A stretch of 64,000 nt of DNA from Clostridia bacterium (GTDB lineage: Bacteria; Bacillota; Clostridia; Oscillospirales; Acutalibacteraceae), in contig JAFQON010000041.1 in NCBI GenBank assembly GCA_017403185.1, positions 1-64,000 on the forward strand, in the 5' to 3' direction. The translations under genes and the position numbers were made by a program. The notes beneath the pieces were generated by a model. The model did not search any database and was not told the origin of the DNA. It was given only the letters and a program-made list of their open reading frames with translations. Positions 62,250-64,000 of the stretch are shown in pieces; within the stretch, counting starts at the first letter, position 1; the number at the start of each line of letters is the position of its first letter.

Positions 62250-63881
62250 ATGAATACTTACGAATACTGGCTTACATTTGATGAAGAAACAAAAAATGAA
62301 CTTGAAGCAATCACAGATAAAGCCGAAATTGAGGACAGATTTTATAAAGAACTCGAATTCGGCACGGGCGGTCTGCGCGGAATAATGGGTGCAGGTCCGA
62401 ACCGAATGAATAAATACACCGTTTCAAAGGCAACAAAGGGCCTTGCAGATTATCTTATTGCAAATTTTGAGGGCGATAAATCTGTTGCGATTGCTTATGA
62501 TTCACGCAATAATTCTCAGGCGTTTGCTCAGTTTGCTGCAGGCGTTCTTTGCAAGGCGGGCATAAAGGTTTATCTTTTTAAAAGCCTTATGCCTACCCCC
62601 GTGCTCTCATTTGCAGTAAGGTATCACGGCTGCACAGCGGGCATTGTTATCACTGCTAGCCACAATCCCAAGGAGTACAACGGCTATAAAGTATATGACA
62701 ATAAAGGCTGCCAGCTTGTGCCTGAATTTGCGGATAAGGTTATTGAATGTGTTAATGCGGTAACCGATATAAAGAATATTTCTTCCATGACTCTCAATGA
62801 AGCAGAAAGGGAAGGCAGACTTGTTTATATCGGCAACGAAACGCTTGATGCCTTCATTGCAGAGGTGAAGAAGCAGAGCATATATAATGAACCCTCGGAG
62901 CTTAAAATTGTTTATACACCTCTTCACGGCACGGGCAATATTCCCGTGAGAAAAATCCTTGAAGGCAAAAAGGTGTCAATCGTAGCATCTCAGGAGCTTC
63001 CCGACGGCAATTTTTCAACCGTACGCTCACCCAATCCCGAAGAAAAGGATGCACTTAACCTCGCCCTTGAGCAGGCAAAGGCAGAGGGAGCAGATATTGT
63101 TATCGGCACAGACCCTGATTGTGACAGAGTCGGAGTGGGCGTGCTTCATAACGGAGCTTATACACTGCTTACGGGCAATCAGACAGGCGCTTTGCTTGTT
63201 GATTTTATACTTAAATTCAAAAAAGATTCGCTGCCCGCAAACGCTGCGGTTGTAAAGACAATTGTTACAAGCGGAATAGGTGCAGCCATTGCGGAAAAAC
63301 ACGGCGCAAAAACTGTTCAGACACTCACAGGCTTCAAATACATCGGCGAAAAAATCTGTAAATGGGAAGAAAACGGCGAAAACACCTTCCTTTTCGGTTA
63401 TGAAGAAAGCTACGGTTACCTTGCGGGCACTCACGCAAGGGACAAAGATGCGGTTTCCGCTTCAATGCTGATTGCTGAAATGGCATCATACTATAAAAAT
63501 AAAGGTAAAACTCTTGTTGATGCCCTTGATGAGATTTATTCCGAATACGGCTATTACTTTGACTGTCTTGAAACCTTTGTGCTTAAAGGCAAAGAGGGTG
63601 CAGAAAAAATTCAGGCAGCAATGGCGGCGATGAGAGAATGCGGAGAAACACTTTTTGATGATCTTGAAGCACTTCTCGATTATTCGAAGGGTATTGATGG
63701 TTTGCCTAAGGAGAATGTGCTGAGATTTGACTTTAAAGACGGCTCATGGGCTGCTGCAAGACCTTCGGGCACTGAGCCTAAGCTGAAGCTTTATTTTTCG
63801 GTTAAGGGAGAAAATGCAGAGAAGGCGCAGCTCAGACAAAAGGCTGTCCGTGATGTGCTTGCACAAAAAGTTCTCGGATAA
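62250..63881 (+). CDS. Phosphoglucomutase/phosphomannomutase
   Basis: 543 residues, PgcA/PGM2-like. Phosphoserine loop TASHNP at 135-140 with the catalytic Ser137, metal loop D288-x-D290-x-D292 in DPDCDRVG, sugar-binding GYEESYGY and the phosphate-binding SGTEPKLKLY at the C-terminus. The GGLRGIMGAG N-terminal loop marks the family. Interconverts hexose 1- and 6-phosphates. RBS AAGGAG inside the end of the GH38 gene. Confidence 0.95.
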   Translation: MNTYEYWLTFDEETKNELEAITDKAEIEDRFYKELEFGTGGLRGIMGAGPNRMNKYTVSKATKGLADYLIANFEGDKSVAIAYDSRNNSQAFAQFAAGVLCKAGIKVYLFKSLMPTPVLSFAVRYHGCTAGIVITASHNPKEYNGYKVYDNKGCQLVPEFADKVIECVNAVTDIKNISSMTLNEAEREGRLVYIGNETLDAFIAEVKKQSIYNEPSELKIVYTPLHGTGNIPVRKILEGKKVSIVASQELPDGNFSTVRSPNPEEKDALNLALEQAKAEGADIVIGTDPDCDRVGVGVLHNGAYTLLTGNQTGALLVDFILKFKKDSLPANAAVVKTIVTSGIGAAIAEKHGAKTVQTLTGFKYIGEKICKWEENGENTFLFGYEESYGYLAGTHARDKDAVSASMLIAEMASYYKNKGKTLVDALDEIYSEYGYYFDCLETFVLKGKEGAEKIQAAMAAMRECGETLFDDLEALLDYSKGIDGLPKENVLRFDFKDGSWAAARPSGTEPKLKLYFSVKGENAEKAQLRQKAVRDVLAQKVLG

Positions 63882-63883
63882 TA

Positions 63884-63912
63884 TTTACAAAAATCAAATT
63901 ATATTGTAAAAT
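63884..63912 (+). promoter_or_regulatory. Possible promoter of the last gene
   Basis: TTTACA (63884-63889), 17 bp, TAAAAT (63907-63912). Confidence 0.5.
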
Positions 63913-63944
63913 ATAAGAAATCTAAAAAAACGGAGGAAAATTTG

Positions 63945-64000
63945 ATGAAAAAGATACTCTCATTGTTTCTTGCTTTTATTATGGCATTTTCTGCCTTTGC
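63945..64000 (+). CDS. Start of a secreted protein (3' end outside the window)
   Basis: ATG at 63945 preceded by CGGAGGAAAATTTG. The 18 visible codons are a signal-peptide N-terminus: MKKILSLFLAFIMAFSAF. The rest lies beyond the window. Confidence 0.8.
   Translation, partial: MKKILSLFLAFIMAFSAF

Overview
The window reads as a chromosomal segment of a spore-forming, low-to-moderate GC member of the Clostridia, most likely a gut Oscillospirales/Ruminococcaceae-type organism. This is an inference from gene content: a SCIFF peptide with its radical SAM maturase, a YunB-type sporulation protein, DUF421/YetF, IreB, a T-box in front of pheST, ECF-type vitamin transport, and many sigma-A promoters with 17-bp spacing. 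I see no rRNA, tRNA, CRISPR array, prophage or intact insertion sequence.

Layout. 1-3.2 kb: the tail of a surface-type protein with a Cys/His-rich C-terminus, then an SF2 helicase with an unusual membrane-spanning C-terminal part. 3.2-5.5 kb: a gene-poor zone holding a 415-bp mosaic palindromic element (3314-3728) and two small minus-strand genes (DUF1810 and a possible uracil-DNA-glycosylase-like protein). 5.5-10.6 kb: an ADP-ribosylglycohydrolase, then a cobalamin riboswitch with a readable antiterminator/terminator platform controlling a four-gene operon: a tiny homing-endonuclease-repeat protein, EcfT, a fused EcfA-EcfA' and a CbrT-like S component. 10.7-17.2 kb: a five-gene operon of metal-dependent hydrolases (a divergent GH38-like protein, two metallophosphoesterases, a PHP protein) plus an MmcQ/YjbR protein. 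17.3-21.9 kb: an LCP ligase-type gene, a secreted Big2/M23 peptidase and two tandem-duplicated lipoproteins.

21.9-27.2 kb is a same-strand block: SCIFF precursor, terminator, SCIFF maturase, a PLP Orn/Lys/Arg-decarboxylase-family enzyme coupled to the maturase by a TAATG junction, an OPT transporter and a PqqD-like (RRE-type) protein overlapping the OPT gene. 27.2-30.5 kb is a ROK kinase, SIS isomerase and GH2 glycosidase operon. 30.6-35.8 kb carries DUF421-DUF4363, NfeD-SPFH, a two-gene aconitase X and yunB. 35.8-43.1 kb is housekeeping: ligA, a small XRE regulator sharing a -35 region with a secreted protein, T-box-pheS-pheT, ireB and a conserved small protein.

43.4-56.8 kb is the most unusual part: a dedicated sigma-A promoter and a strong terminator bracket four large genes. 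They encode a membrane-anchored vWA protein, a 1205-residue tubulin/FtsZ-superfamily protein, a 738-residue two-TM protein and a 1712-residue polytopic protein with a cationic amphipathic segment, a 21-bp minisatellite coding a 7-residue acidic repeat, a two-CxxC zinc knuckle and a DA1-like HExxH metallopeptidase before a C-terminal TM helix. I propose these act as one membrane-associated cytoskeletal/proteolytic machine. The last 7 kb holds a lipoprotein, a bifunctional NAD(P)HX repair enzyme, a NifU-like mini-scaffold, a canonical GH38 alpha-mannosidase, a phosphohexomutase and the start of a secreted protein.
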